From the NCBI RefSeq assembly GCF_003122085.1, contig NZ_QEXV01000004.1, positions 62,001 through 126,000 on the forward strand: a DNA stretch of 64,000 bases, given 5' to 3'. Made by a program: the position numbers and the translations under genes. This document shows positions 26,593 to 34,700 of this stretch, piece by piece. The DNA is from Marinicauda salina. GTDB taxonomy: Bacteria; Pseudomonadota; Alphaproteobacteria; Caulobacterales; Maricaulaceae. The notes under the pieces are model-generated. The model saw nothing but the letters and a program-made list of their open reading frames with translations, ran no database searches and was not told where the DNA came from. Each line of letters starts with the position of its first letter. Positions within the stretch are counted from its first letter, which is position 1.

Positions 26593-27525
26593 ATGCGGGC
26601 AAACGGGCCGACCCTTCGACAACTGCGCTATCTCCTCGCGCTCGAGGCGGAGGGGACGTTCCGGCGCGCCGCCGAGGCCTGCGGCGTCAGCCAGCCCTCT
26701 CTCAGTGAACAGATCGGCGCCCTCGAAGCCGAGCTCGGGCTGCGACTGGCGGAGCGATCCCGACCGAAGCTGACGCTCACGCCGGCGGGCCGCGAGATCG
26801 CCGACCGCGCCCGGCGGGTCCTGCAGCAGGTCGACGAGCTCACGGCGTTCGCCGCGCAGGCCGCCGGCGGTTTTTCGGGCACGCTGAAGCTGGGCGCGAC
26901 CTTCACCGCCGGGCCCTACCTGCTGCCGCGCGTCGTCGCCCGGCTTCACAGCGACTATCCCGATCTGCGGCTCTACGTGCGGGAGTCGACCCCGGCGCGG
27001 CTCGTCGACGAGCTGCTGCGCGGCGAGCATGATCTCATCCTGACGCAACTGCCGGTCCAGGCGGCCGGCGTCGAGGTGCGGCGGGTGCTGCGCGAGCCGT
27101 TGCGCCTGGCCGTCGCGGCCGATCACCGCTTCGCTGGCCGCGAGGCGGTCGACGTGTCGGAGCTGACCGGCGAGCCGGTGATCACGCTCAGCCCCGAATA
27201 CCTGCTGCATCACCAGATCCGCCGGCTGTGCGAGGATGTCGGCGCGCGGCTTCTGGCCGACTACCAGGGCACGAGCCTGGACGCCGTGCGCCAGATGGTC
27301 GGGATGGGCATGGGGGCGAGCCTGCTGCCGGCGCTCTATGTCGCGTCCGAGGGGCGTCGCCGCGAGGAGGTCGCGATCCTGAAGCTGACCGGGCGCGAGG
27401 TCAGCCGGGCGATCGGGCTGGTCTGGCGCCAGGGCGCGGCGGCCGGGGAGCACTACGAGCGGCTGGCCGAGCTGATGCGCGACGTGGTGCGCGCCGAGTT
27501 CGACGAAATCCAGGTGCAGCGCTGA
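26593..27525 (+). CDS. LysR-type regulator, OxyR-like but lacking the peroxidatic cysteine
   Basis: A 310-residue LysR-type transcription factor. The winged helix-turn-helix is residues 6-65 (FRRAAEACGVSQPSLSEQIGALE) and the effector-binding domain runs from about 90. Its closest plan is OxyR: LSPEYLLHHQIRRLCEDVGA aligns without gaps to the redox loop of E. coli OxyR. The resolving cysteine is present, but the peroxidatic Cys199 position is leucine. It therefore cannot form the usual activating disulfide and probably senses something else. It diverges from an exported NTF2-like gene, its likeliest target. Confidence 0.8.
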   Translation: MRANGPTLRQLRYLLALEAEGTFRRAAEACGVSQPSLSEQIGALEAELGLRLAERSRPKLTLTPAGREIADRARRVLQQVDELTAFAAQAAGGFSGTLKLGATFTAGPYLLPRVVARLHSDYPDLRLYVRESTPARLVDELLRGEHDLILTQLPVQAAGVEVRRVLREPLRLAVAADHRFAGREAVDVSELTGEPVITLSPEYLLHHQIRRLCEDVGARLLADYQGTSLDAVRQMVGMGMGASLLPALYVASEGRRREEVAILKLTGREVSRAIGLVWRQGAAAGEHYERLAELMRDVVRAEFDEIQVQR

Positions 27526-27528
27526 GGA

Positions 27529-28104
27529 TCACGCCACCGACTTGCGCACCCAGTTGGCGAAGCGCGCCGCCGGCGAGGCCTTGACGAACTTCTCGTAGAA
27601 GGCGCCGAGCGTCCCGCCCTCGACATCGGCCTGGGCGCGGGCGGCGGCCTCCTCGAGCTCGCGCTGCTTGCGCTCGCGGGCTTCGCGCTCCTTCGGGCCC
27701 TCCTCCTCGCCGCCGTCGACCATCTCGTCGCGGACATTGAGGATGATGCGCCACTTGGGATCGCCCATCGGCACGATGATCGCGCCCGTCTTGGAGAACG
27801 GCAGCATGCGGATCATCACCGTGCGCTCGCCGACATCGACCGTGCGCAGCCCGCCCTTGCGGGCCTCTTCGGGCGTCACGCCGAGCTCGAAATAGCGCGG
27901 CGCGTGGTGGCGCAGGAGCTCGTAGGCCTTGAGCATGCGCTGGAGCGCCTTGAGCGTCTCGGCGGTCGCCGGCTCCTCGGACGTGTCCGGGTGCACGCTC
28001 TTGACGCGCTTGCGGAACGCGGACTTCACGGTTTCGAAGTCCTCGTCGCCCCGCAATCCGAGAGCCTTGTAGGCTTCGCGTATGACGCTCTCGTGCACTT
28101 TCAT
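27529..28104 (-). CDS. J-domain (DnaJ-like) protein
   Basis: A 191-residue protein with an N-terminal J domain (residues 7-70: [23 protein letters not shown], then the HPD motif in VHPDTSEE). The HPD loop stimulates DnaK ATPase activity. The middle has a beta-rich segment ([24 protein letters not shown]), then a charged helix with glutamate and arginine runs and a short basic tail. It lacks the Gly/Phe and zinc-finger regions of full DnaJ, so it is a specialised co-chaperone with unknown client. It diverges from pdxH with 99 bases between starts. Confidence 0.8.
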   Translation of the reverse strand: MKVHESVIREAYKALGLRGDEDFETVKSAFRKRVKSVHPDTSEEPATAETLKALQRMLKAYELLRHHAPRYFELGVTPEEARKGGLRTVDVGERTVMIRMLPFSKTGAIIVPMGDPKWRIILNVRDEMVDGGEEEGPKEREARERKQRELEEAAARAQADVEGGTLGAFYEKFVKASPAARFANWVRKSVA

Positions 28105-28203
28105 GACCCGTCACTCATAAGCGATGTCCGTTGGCGAAAGGTTGACGCGGCGGGCGGGACGGTTAGCTCTCTGCAAGCCTTCATCCAGCCCGGAGCTCCC
28201 GCC

Positions 28204-28881
28204 ATGGCCGGCAAGGACGCCATCCCGCCCAGCCCGAGCGAGGCCGATTACGCGCGCGACGCAAACGAGGCCGGCGAGGACATCTTCGCCCGCGAGGATC
28301 CCTTCGCCCTGTTCGGCGACTGGCTGGCGGCCGCCCGCGAGAAGGAGCCCAACGATCCCAACGCGATGGCGCTGGCGACCGCCGACGCCGAGGGGCTGCC
28401 GGACGTGCGCATGGTGCTCCTGAAGGGTTTCGATGCGCGCGGCTTCGTCTTCTACACCAACACCGAGAGCGCGAAGGGAAGCCAGCTTGGCGAGAATGCG
28501 CGCGCGGCGCTGTGCTTCCACTGGAAGAGCCTGCGCCGGCAGGTGCGCGTGCGCGGGATCGTCTCGCAGGTCTCCGACGCCGAGGCCGACGCCTATTTCG
28601 AGAGCCGCGCCCGCGACAGCCGCATCGGCGCCTGGGCGTCGAAGCAGTCGCGCCCGCTGGAGAGCCGCTTCGCGCTCGAGAAGCAGGTGGCGAAATACGC
28701 GGCGAAGTTCGCGCTCGGACGCATTCCGCGGCCGGAGTTCTGGACCGGCTATCGCGTCGCGCCCCTGAGCATCGAGTTCTGGCGCGACCGCGCCTTCCGC
28801 CTGCACGACCGCATGGCGTTCCGCCGCGAGGCCGCGGGCGAGGAATTCGGTCCGTGGCGGGTGGTGCGGCTGTATCCGTAA
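28204..28881 (+). CDS. pdxH: Pyridoxamine 5'-phosphate oxidase PdxH
   Basis: An FMN-dependent oxidase that makes pyridoxal 5'-phosphate from pyridoxine or pyridoxamine phosphate. The 225-residue protein has the split-barrel core [23 protein letters not shown] with FMN contacts, [26 protein letters not shown] and the C-terminal family motif [11 protein letters not shown] with WRVVRLYP. The ATG follows a weak purine stretch. Dxs in this window makes the deoxyxylulose phosphate used by some pathways for the same cofactor, but the genes are far apart. Confidence 0.96.
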   Translation: MAGKDAIPPSPSEADYARDANEAGEDIFAREDPFALFGDWLAAAREKEPNDPNAMALATADAEGLPDVRMVLLKGFDARGFVFYTNTESAKGSQLGENARAALCFHWKSLRRQVRVRGIVSQVSDAEADAYFESRARDSRIGAWASKQSRPLESRFALEKQVAKYAAKFALGRIPRPEFWTGYRVAPLSIEFWRDRAFRLHDRMAFRREAAGEEFGPWRVVRLYP

Positions 28882-28936
28882 CGCCGGTTCGGCTATATTA
28901 ACCCTGTCGCAATCGCGTCGGCTGTCGGGGCTCGGG

Positions 28937-29746
28937 ATGAACAATCTTCTAGGATACGCGCGCCGCGCGGCGCTGGCGCTCGCATGGCTCGCGGCGATCG
29001 GGACGCCGATCTGGTTTCTCGTCGCGGCGTTCGGCACGAAGATGGCGCTTCTGGACTGGCGCGTCGGCTTCGGGCTGATGACCTATCGCTGGGGGTCCAA
29101 CATCCTCATCGCCGCGCTGGCGATCGGCCTCGTCGCGCTCGGGCTGGTGATCTACGAGCGCGTGCGCGGCGGCCGGTCTTCGGGCGGCATCCTCGCGCCG
29201 GTCCTGGCGATCCTCGTCGGCGCGGCGGGCATCGGCTACGGCATGTATGTCCGGGCGGCGGCCTCCGACATCCCGCCGATCCACGACATCACCACCGACA
29301 CCCAGGACCCGCCGGGCTTCACCGAGGCGCTGATCCGCCGCCGCGGACCGGACGCCAACCCGGTCGATTACGACGCCAAGACCGATCCGCGCACCGGCGA
29401 GCCCCTGCCGGCGGTGCAGGCGGAAGCCTATCCCGACATCGCCCCGATCCGGCTGTCGGTCTCGCCGGAGACCGCCTACGAGACCGCGATCGAGGTCGGC
29501 CGCAACATGGGCTGGCGGCTGACGACGGCCTCCGACGACGAACTCATGTTCGAGGCGACCGCGGAGACCTTCTGGTACGGCTTCGAGGACGACATCTCGG
29601 TGCGCGTGCGTCCGGACGGATCGGGCGGATCGGTCGTCGACGCCCGCTCGGTCTCCCGCGTCGGCCAGTCCGATCTCGGCGCCAACGCCGACCGCCTGCG
29701 TCGCTTCTCGGAACGGCTGCGCGACCGCGTCGGCGCGGCGGACTAG
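28937..29746 (+). CDS. DUF1499 membrane-anchored protein
   Basis: A 269-residue protein with three N-terminal membrane helices (about residues 10-35, 52-72, 83-105) and a C-terminal soluble DUF1499 domain from about 115 (SDIPPIHDITTDTQDPPGF, then GWRLTTASDDELMFEATAETFWYGFEDDISVRV). The domain is common in alphaproteobacteria and plants, and its biochemical role is unknown to me. It begins 55 bases after pdxH and converges on the MBL hydrolase gene. Confidence 0.82.
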   Translation: MNNLLGYARRAALALAWLAAIGTPIWFLVAAFGTKMALLDWRVGFGLMTYRWGSNILIAALAIGLVALGLVIYERVRGGRSSGGILAPVLAILVGAAGIGYGMYVRAAASDIPPIHDITTDTQDPPGFTEALIRRRGPDANPVDYDAKTDPRTGEPLPAVQAEAYPDIAPIRLSVSPETAYETAIEVGRNMGWRLTTASDDELMFEATAETFWYGFEDDISVRVRPDGSGGSVVDARSVSRVGQSDLGANADRLRRFSERLRDRVGAAD

Positions 29747-29753
29747 AGCTGGC

Positions 29754-30656
29754 TCACGCCGAATTCCGGTAGACGCTGTCGAGCCCGGGCGCCCCGTCGC
29801 AGGCGACGCGGCCCCGTTCGACCAGGTGGATCAGGTGGGCGAGCACCGAATGCGCCGCCGCCGGGTGCAGCCGCTTGTCGACGTCGGCGTACATCGCCTC
29901 GACCATGTCGCGGATGCGCGTCCGCCCTGCGGCGATCTCGGCGAGGATCTGCGCCTCGCGGCCCCGCCGGTGATCGATATACGCGTCGAGGAACGGCGCG
30001 GGATCGTCGACGGGCGGCCCGTGCGTCGGCCAGAGCCGGTCGAAGCCGGCCGCGCGAATGCGCTCGAGCTGGGCGATGTAGTCGCCCATGTGGCCGTCGG
30101 GCGGGCTGACCACGGAGGTCGACCAGCCCATGACGTGGTCGCCGCAGAACAGCGCGTTCTCTTCGGCCAGCGCGAAGCAGACATGGTTGGAGGTGTGGCC
30201 GGGCGTGTGCATCGCCTCGAGCGTCCAGCCCGGGCCCTCGAAGCGGGCCCCGTCGGCGATCAGCACGTCGGGGCTGAAGCCGTGATCGTCGCCGGCCTCG
30301 ATGCGCACCTCGCCGCCCGAGGGTTCGGTCGGCGCCGGCGTCATGCCGTGAACGCGGCAGCCATGCTTGTCCGCCAGCGGCGCGGCGAGCGGCGAGTGGT
30401 CCAGGTGGTGGTGGGTGACCAGCACGCAGGCGACGCGCTCGCCTTCCAGCGCGGCGTCCAGCGCGGCGATATGGTCCTCGATGACCGGCCCGGGGTCGAT
30501 GACGGCGACCTCGCCGCGGCCGACGATGTACACGCCCGTGCCGGTATAGGTGAACGGGCCGGGATTGGGCGCGACGACGCGGCGGACGCGCGGCGTGAGC
30601 TGATCGCAGCGGCCGTATTCGAAATCGAAGTCTCGCTTGAACGGGATGCTGGCCAT
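29754..30656 (-). CDS. Metallo-beta-lactamase-fold hydrolase (LACTB2-like)
   Basis: A 300-residue cytoplasmic hydrolase. The zinc motif THHHLDHSPL (near residue 80), further histidines in MHTPGHTSNH and CGDHVMG, and THGPP near 205 form a dinuclear metal site. The C-terminal 80 residues (REAQILAEIAAGR to AHLIHLVERGRV) form a winged-helix extension as in human LACTB2 and related ribonuclease- or glyoxalase-like proteins. The start codon overlaps the stop of the upstream ATP-grasp-like gene by one base (TGATG), so the two are translationally coupled. Confidence 0.85.
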   Translation of the reverse strand: MASIPFKRDFDFEYGRCDQLTPRVRRVVAPNPGPFTYTGTGVYIVGRGEVAVIDPGPVIEDHIAALDAALEGERVACVLVTHHHLDHSPLAAPLADKHGCRVHGMTPAPTEPSGGEVRIEAGDDHGFSPDVLIADGARFEGPGWTLEAMHTPGHTSNHVCFALAEENALFCGDHVMGWSTSVVSPPDGHMGDYIAQLERIRAAGFDRLWPTHGPPVDDPAPFLDAYIDHRRGREAQILAEIAAGRTRIRDMVEAMYADVDKRLHPAAAHSVLAHLIHLVERGRVACDGAPGLDSVYRNSA

Positions 30657-31585
30657 CAGGCGGAGTCTCCGGCGGCGAGGCGGTCGGCGTAGCCGCGCAG
30701 GGCGCGGGCGAGGCGTCGCGTGGCGGTCATCTTGTCCCTCAGCGGCAAGGCGATGGGCGGTCCCATGTCGGTCTTGTTGACGTCGACGATCCAGAGCGCG
30801 CCGTCGCGGCGGTCGCGCAGCACGTCGACGCCGCCCCAGTCGAGGCGCATCGCGGCGAGAAATCGCTTCAGGAAGGCGATCTCGTCGGGGCTGAACACCG
30901 CTTGCGTCTCGAGCAGGCGGACCTCCGTGTTGGCGTTCTCGAAACGGCGCTCGGCCGGCCGGCGCTTCATGAAGACCAGCGGAATCTCGCCGCCGATCGT
31001 GGGGCAGCGCAAATCCTCGACGCAGCCGTCGTCGGCGACGGCGTCGACCAGGCGCTGATAGACGCGCTCCGGCCGCGGCGCGAGGGGAGCCGTCACGATG
31101 CGGCCGTCATGGGCGCCGTTGATCTCCGACTTCTCCACCACCGGCCCGCGGGCGCGGCCGGGATCGAGCGCGAGGCGCCGCCCCGAGACCGATTCGAACA
31201 CCGCGGCGACGTGCGATTTCGAAACATCGCCGCAGCCGCCGTTGAGGACGCGCAGGCCGGCCGGCTCGGGCGGCGCGCCGGTCGTGGCGTCCTCGAAGAA
31301 AAAGGCGAGATCGGCGTCGGCGGGGCTGTCCGCCAGGCGCAGGCCGGCGAGCTGGACGACCGGCCAGACGAGATACCAGGGCCGCGGCCGGTCGGGGGCG
31401 AACCAGACGCGCGGGCCGTCGGCGCGGACGTCCCGGCGGGCGGCCTCGATGCGCAGGTGATAGATCAGCCAGTTGAGGAATTCGGCCGCCAGGCCGGGGC
31501 CGAGCGGCAGCGTCACGCCGGTCTTGCGGACCCGCATCGCGCCGTCGCGCACCTCGAAATCGCGCCACCAGGCGGTCGCCGTCAT
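30656..31585 (-). CDS. Putative ATP-grasp-like protein
   Basis: A 309-residue soluble protein. Its last third, FLAAMRLDWGGVDVLRDRRDGALWIVDVNKTDMGPP, resembles the metal- and ATP-binding end of ATP-grasp ligases (acidic strand followed by a DVN motif). An upstream segment GPVVEKSEINGAHDGR could be the phosphate-binding part. The N-terminal half has no match I recognise. It may ligate a carboxylate to an amine; this is inferred only from the fold hint. Its stop overlaps the start of the MBL hydrolase gene, so the two may act on one pathway. It could alternatively be a degenerate kinase-like protein. Confidence 0.55.
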   Translation of the reverse strand: MTATAWWRDFEVRDGAMRVRKTGVTLPLGPGLAAEFLNWLIYHLRIEAARRDVRADGPRVWFAPDRPRPWYLVWPVVQLAGLRLADSPADADLAFFFEDATTGAPPEPAGLRVLNGGCGDVSKSHVAAVFESVSGRRLALDPGRARGPVVEKSEINGAHDGRIVTAPLAPRPERVYQRLVDAVADDGCVEDLRCPTIGGEIPLVFMKRRPAERRFENANTEVRLLETQAVFSPDEIAFLKRFLAAMRLDWGGVDVLRDRRDGALWIVDVNKTDMGPPIALPLRDKMTATRRLARALRGYADRLAAGDSA

Positions 31586-31756
31586 GAGTCGCGTGTCTCC
31601 CTCCGCACGCCGAATCTAGAGCGGCCGCGCGCAGGCGCAATTCACGCCGCATCACGAGCGGCGCGAAGCTTGCGTGATCGATCGCGCCCGACCGAGTCGC
31701 GAAGGGAGGCCGAGCTGGACCGGGAAACGCCGATCCGCCGCATCGCGGGATTCCTG

Positions 31757-31903
31757 ATGGCGCGCGTGCGCCTGATCCTCGCGGCGAGCCTGGCCGCGGC
31801 GCTGATCAAGCTCGCCGCGGCCGCGCCGGGCGTCGCCCCGGAGCCGGCGGCCTCGCCCGGCGGCGCCAGCGCGGTGATCGCCCATTGCCGGTTCGATTGC
31901 TGA
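31757..31903 (+). CDS. Possible small exported peptide
   Basis: A 48-residue frame starting ARVRLILAASLAAALIKLAAAAPG, which looks like a signal sequence, followed by a proline/alanine-rich tail and AHCRFDC with two cysteines. Its only nearby ribosome site is weak, though GGGAGG lies 50 bases upstream before a CTG in the same frame. The frame may be chance in GC-rich DNA. It sits in the 472-base gap between the ATP-grasp-like gene and the peptide-permease operon. The rest of the gap shows no other gene, only AT-richer DNA near 31960-31980 that could hold the permease promoter. Confidence 0.3.
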   Translation: MARVRLILAASLAAALIKLAAAAPGVAPEPAASPGGASAVIAHCRFDC

Positions 31904-32057
31904 AACGTGGCGTTGCGATGACGCCGACCTGCCCGCGCGGTTATCCGGAAAGTCTTGTCTTTTATATGAAAATCATCCCCACTGCGAAGCTCTGTTGATC
32001 GCGGCGGGCCGAGCGCCGACAAAACGGACTTCCTCAGAGGGGCGTCTCCACAAGCAC

Positions 32058-32990
32058 ATGTACGGCTACGTCGCACGTCGCATACTGGTCGCGATCCCGA
32101 CCGTTCTCGTCATCATCACGGTGGCGTTCTTCATGATGCGCGTCGCCCCGGGCGGCCCGTTCGACCTCGAACGCCCGATGCCCGAGGAGATCCGCCAGAA
32201 CATCCTGGCCGCCTACGGCATGGATCAGCCGGTCTGGAAACAGTATCTCGACTATCTCGGCGGGCTGGCGCAGTTCGATCTCGGCCCGTCGCTGAAATTC
32301 CGCGACAAGACGGTCTCCGACATCATCTCGGAAGGCTTCCCGGTCTCGGCGACCATCGGGCTTCTCTCGATCACGCTGGCGCTGGCCGTGGGCTCGATCC
32401 TGGGCTCGCTCGCCGCGCTGAGGCAGAACCGCCCGACCGATTACGGCGTGATCGGCTTCGCCACCGTGGGCATCGTCATCCCGCCCTTCGTTTCGGGCCC
32501 GATCCTGGCGCTGGTGTTCGGCCTCTATCTCGGCTGGCTGCCGTCGGGCGGACTCGACCCGCGCTTCGGCATGACGCCCGAACGCCTGGTCCTGCCCGTC
32601 GTCACGCTGGCGCTGCCCCAGATCGCGATCATCACGCGGCTGATGCGCGCCTCGATGATCGAGGTGATCCGCTCGAACTATATCCGCACCGCGCGCGCCA
32701 AGGGGCTGTCGGGGCCGGCGGTGATCTTCAAGCACGCGCTCAGGAGCGCCATCCTGCCGCTGATCAGCTATCTCGGCCCGGCGTCGGCGGCGCTCCTGAC
32801 GGGGTCGATCGTGATCGAGCAGGTCTTCCAGCTGCCCGGCATCGGCCGGCAGTTCGTCCAGGCCGCGCTGCAGCGCGACTACACCGTCGTGATGGGCGTG
32901 GTGATCCTCTACGCCACGCTGATCATCGTGCTCAACCTGATCGCGGACCTGCTCTACGCGGTCCTGAACCCGAAAGTGAAGTACGACTGA
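32058..32990 (+). CDS. oppB: Peptide ABC transporter permease, OppB type
   Basis: A 310-residue inner-membrane permease of the dipeptide/oligopeptide/nickel family with six helices. Seen are an N-terminal helix with RRILVAIPTVLVIITVAFF, the periplasmic loop AAYGMDQPVWKQYLDYL, and the EAA-like loop SNYIRTARAKGLSGPAVIFKHALR that docks on the ATPase. The oppC start overlaps its stop (TGATG). No oppD or oppF ATPase gene is near, so ATP hydrolysis must come from genes elsewhere. I chose the ATG before YGYVARR; a longer frame adds only non-matching residues. Confidence 0.92.
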   Translation: MYGYVARRILVAIPTVLVIITVAFFMMRVAPGGPFDLERPMPEEIRQNILAAYGMDQPVWKQYLDYLGGLAQFDLGPSLKFRDKTVSDIISEGFPVSATIGLLSITLALAVGSILGSLAALRQNRPTDYGVIGFATVGIVIPPFVSGPILALVFGLYLGWLPSGGLDPRFGMTPERLVLPVVTLALPQIAIITRLMRASMIEVIRSNYIRTARAKGLSGPAVIFKHALRSAILPLISYLGPASAALLTGSIVIEQVFQLPGIGRQFVQAALQRDYTVVMGVVILYATLIIVLNLIADLLYAVLNPKVKYD

Positions 32991-33895
32991 TGGTGCTCAC
33001 CTCAACCCCGACGGAGAAGGCCGCGCTGATGGAGCAGAGCGCGGTGAAGGGCCGCTCGCTCTGGGACGACGCGCGCGCGCGCCTGCTGCGCAACAAGGCC
33101 GCCGTCGCCGGCATCGTCGTGCTGGCCGTGCTGATCGTTCTGGCTTTTCTGGGCCCGCTGCTGTGGATCCACGACTCGGCCTTCATCTATCGCGACCGCG
33201 TCCAGCTGGGTCCGACCTTCGAGCACGGCCACATCTTCGGAACCGACGCGCAGGGCCGCGACCTGTTCGCGCGCACGCTGGTGGGGCTGCGCATGTCGCT
33301 GATGGTGGGCGTCGTCGCGACGATGGTGTCGCTGGCGATCGGCGTGCTCTGGGGCGCGACGGCCGGCTTCATCGGCGGGCGCGTCGACCAGCTCATGATG
33401 CGCATCGTCGACGTGCTCTACTCGCTGCCCTTCATCTTCTTCGTGATCATCCTGATGGTGGTGTTCGGCCGGAACATCATCCTGATCTTCGTCGCCATCG
33501 GCGCGGTCGAGTGGCTGACCATGGCGCGGATCGTGCGCGGCCAGACCATCTCCCTGAAGAGCATGGAGTTCGTCGAGGCCGCCCAGGCCGCCGGGGTGAG
33601 CCAGATCGCGATCATCCGCCGCCACATCGTGCCCAACGTGCTCGGGCCGGTCGTCGTCTACGTGACGCTGACCATCCCCGTGGTGATCCTGGCGGAGAGC
33701 TTCCTGAGCTTCCTGGGCCTCGGCGTGCAGGAGCCGCTCACCTCGCTGGGCAACCTGATTTCGAACGGCGCGCGCGACATGGAGGTCGCGCCCTGGACGC
33801 TGATCGTGCCGGCGCTGACGATGATGCTGACGCTGTTCTGCTTCAACTTCATCGGCGACGGCTTGCGCGACGCGATCGATCCGAAGGACCGTTAG
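32990..33895 (+). CDS. oppC: Peptide ABC transporter permease, OppC type
   Basis: A 301-residue partner permease with the family N-terminus SLWDDARARLLRNKAAVAGIVVL, the periplasmic HIFGTDAQGRDLFART motif, the EAA-like loop EFVEAAQAAGVSQIAIIRRHIVPN and LAESFLSFLGLGVQEP. It forms the heterodimeric channel with OppB and shares one base with its stop codon. The convergent exported-protein gene begins six bases after its stop, so transcription from the two sides meets here. Confidence 0.92.
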   Translation: MVLTSTPTEKAALMEQSAVKGRSLWDDARARLLRNKAAVAGIVVLAVLIVLAFLGPLLWIHDSAFIYRDRVQLGPTFEHGHIFGTDAQGRDLFARTLVGLRMSLMVGVVATMVSLAIGVLWGATAGFIGGRVDQLMMRIVDVLYSLPFIFFVIILMVVFGRNIILIFVAIGAVEWLTMARIVRGQTISLKSMEFVEAAQAAGVSQIAIIRRHIVPNVLGPVVVYVTLTIPVVILAESFLSFLGLGVQEPLTSLGNLISNGARDMEVAPWTLIVPALTMMLTLFCFNFIGDGLRDAIDPKDR

Positions 33896-33901
33896 ATCGC
33901 C

Positions 33902-34507
33902 TCAGTCGTCGCGGCGCGCCCGGAAGGCGCGCGGGTTGTGGCTCAGCGTCATCATGAAGCTGCCCAGCGAGGCGCGGCGGATCTCGGCGGTGAGGCCGTC
34001 GAGCCGGCTGCCGCGCGGCACCGGGATGCGCGTCGAGTCGAGCTGGCGCCAGACCTGGCCGTTCTCCAGGGTCACGACGAGATCGCCGCGCCGGGTCCGG
34101 CGCACCGAGTCCACAGGCAGGTGGCGCAGCTCGTCGATCTCGCCGCTGCGGTCGCGCACCAGCTCGACGCCGTCGTCCTGCACCTCGACCGTTTCCGATT
34201 CGCCGTCGCCGCGCGCGAAGATGCCGCTCAACCCGGGCAGGCTCGGCAGCGAGATGCCGAACGAATCGCGCTCGACGGCGGTGACGCGCTCGCGTTCGAC
34301 GATGACGAGCCGGCCGCTGTCCACGGCGTCGGCGAAGGCGGCCACCTGCGTATCGAGGCAGGCGGCCCGCTCGGCGTCGTCGGCGATGTCGCGGCACGCC
34401 AGGAGCGCCTCGACGGTGGGCGATTCCTCCAGGTCCTGGGCCGCCGCGGCGGCGCTTGCGGCAAGTCCGGCGAGGACGGCGGCGGCGGGCGTGGCGAGGC
34501 GGGTCAT
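33902..34507 (-). CDS. Exported protein of unknown function
   Basis: A 201-residue protein with a signal peptide (LATPAAAVLAGLAASAAAAAQD). A short N-terminal motif LLACRDIADDAERAACLD pairs two cysteines around a charged helix, as in several periplasmic protein families. The rest is beta-rich (VVTLENGQVWRQLDSTRIPVPRG). I cannot name a family. It lies between the oppBC pair and oppA on the opposite strand. It converges on oppC and diverges from oppA, so it interrupts what would otherwise be an opp operon. Confidence 0.6.
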   Translation of the reverse strand: MTRLATPAAAVLAGLAASAAAAAQDLEESPTVEALLACRDIADDAERAACLDTQVAAFADAVDSGRLVIVERERVTAVERDSFGISLPSLPGLSGIFARGDGESETVEVQDDGVELVRDRSGEIDELRHLPVDSVRRTRRGDLVVTLENGQVWRQLDSTRIPVPRGSRLDGLTAEIRRASLGSFMMTLSHNPRAFRARRDD

Positions 34508-34700
34508 CGGCTGCTCCGATCCGGGTCGTTGAACGCTTTGTGATACTATCAACCAGCCGGCGTCGGCGTGTCGATGAATCGTGTTCACTCTTGCGTCACC
34601 TTATTGAAGCAATACTCTCGCTCGCAAAGCTGACAAGGTTCGGCGCGCCGGCTGGGGAGCTGTGGCGCGATCGAGCGCGTGCGAAATGGGGAGAGCATTC

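Noticed and set aside
26593-27525. Assignment as a true peroxide sensor OxyR
   Set aside because: The peroxidatic cysteine position is leucine.
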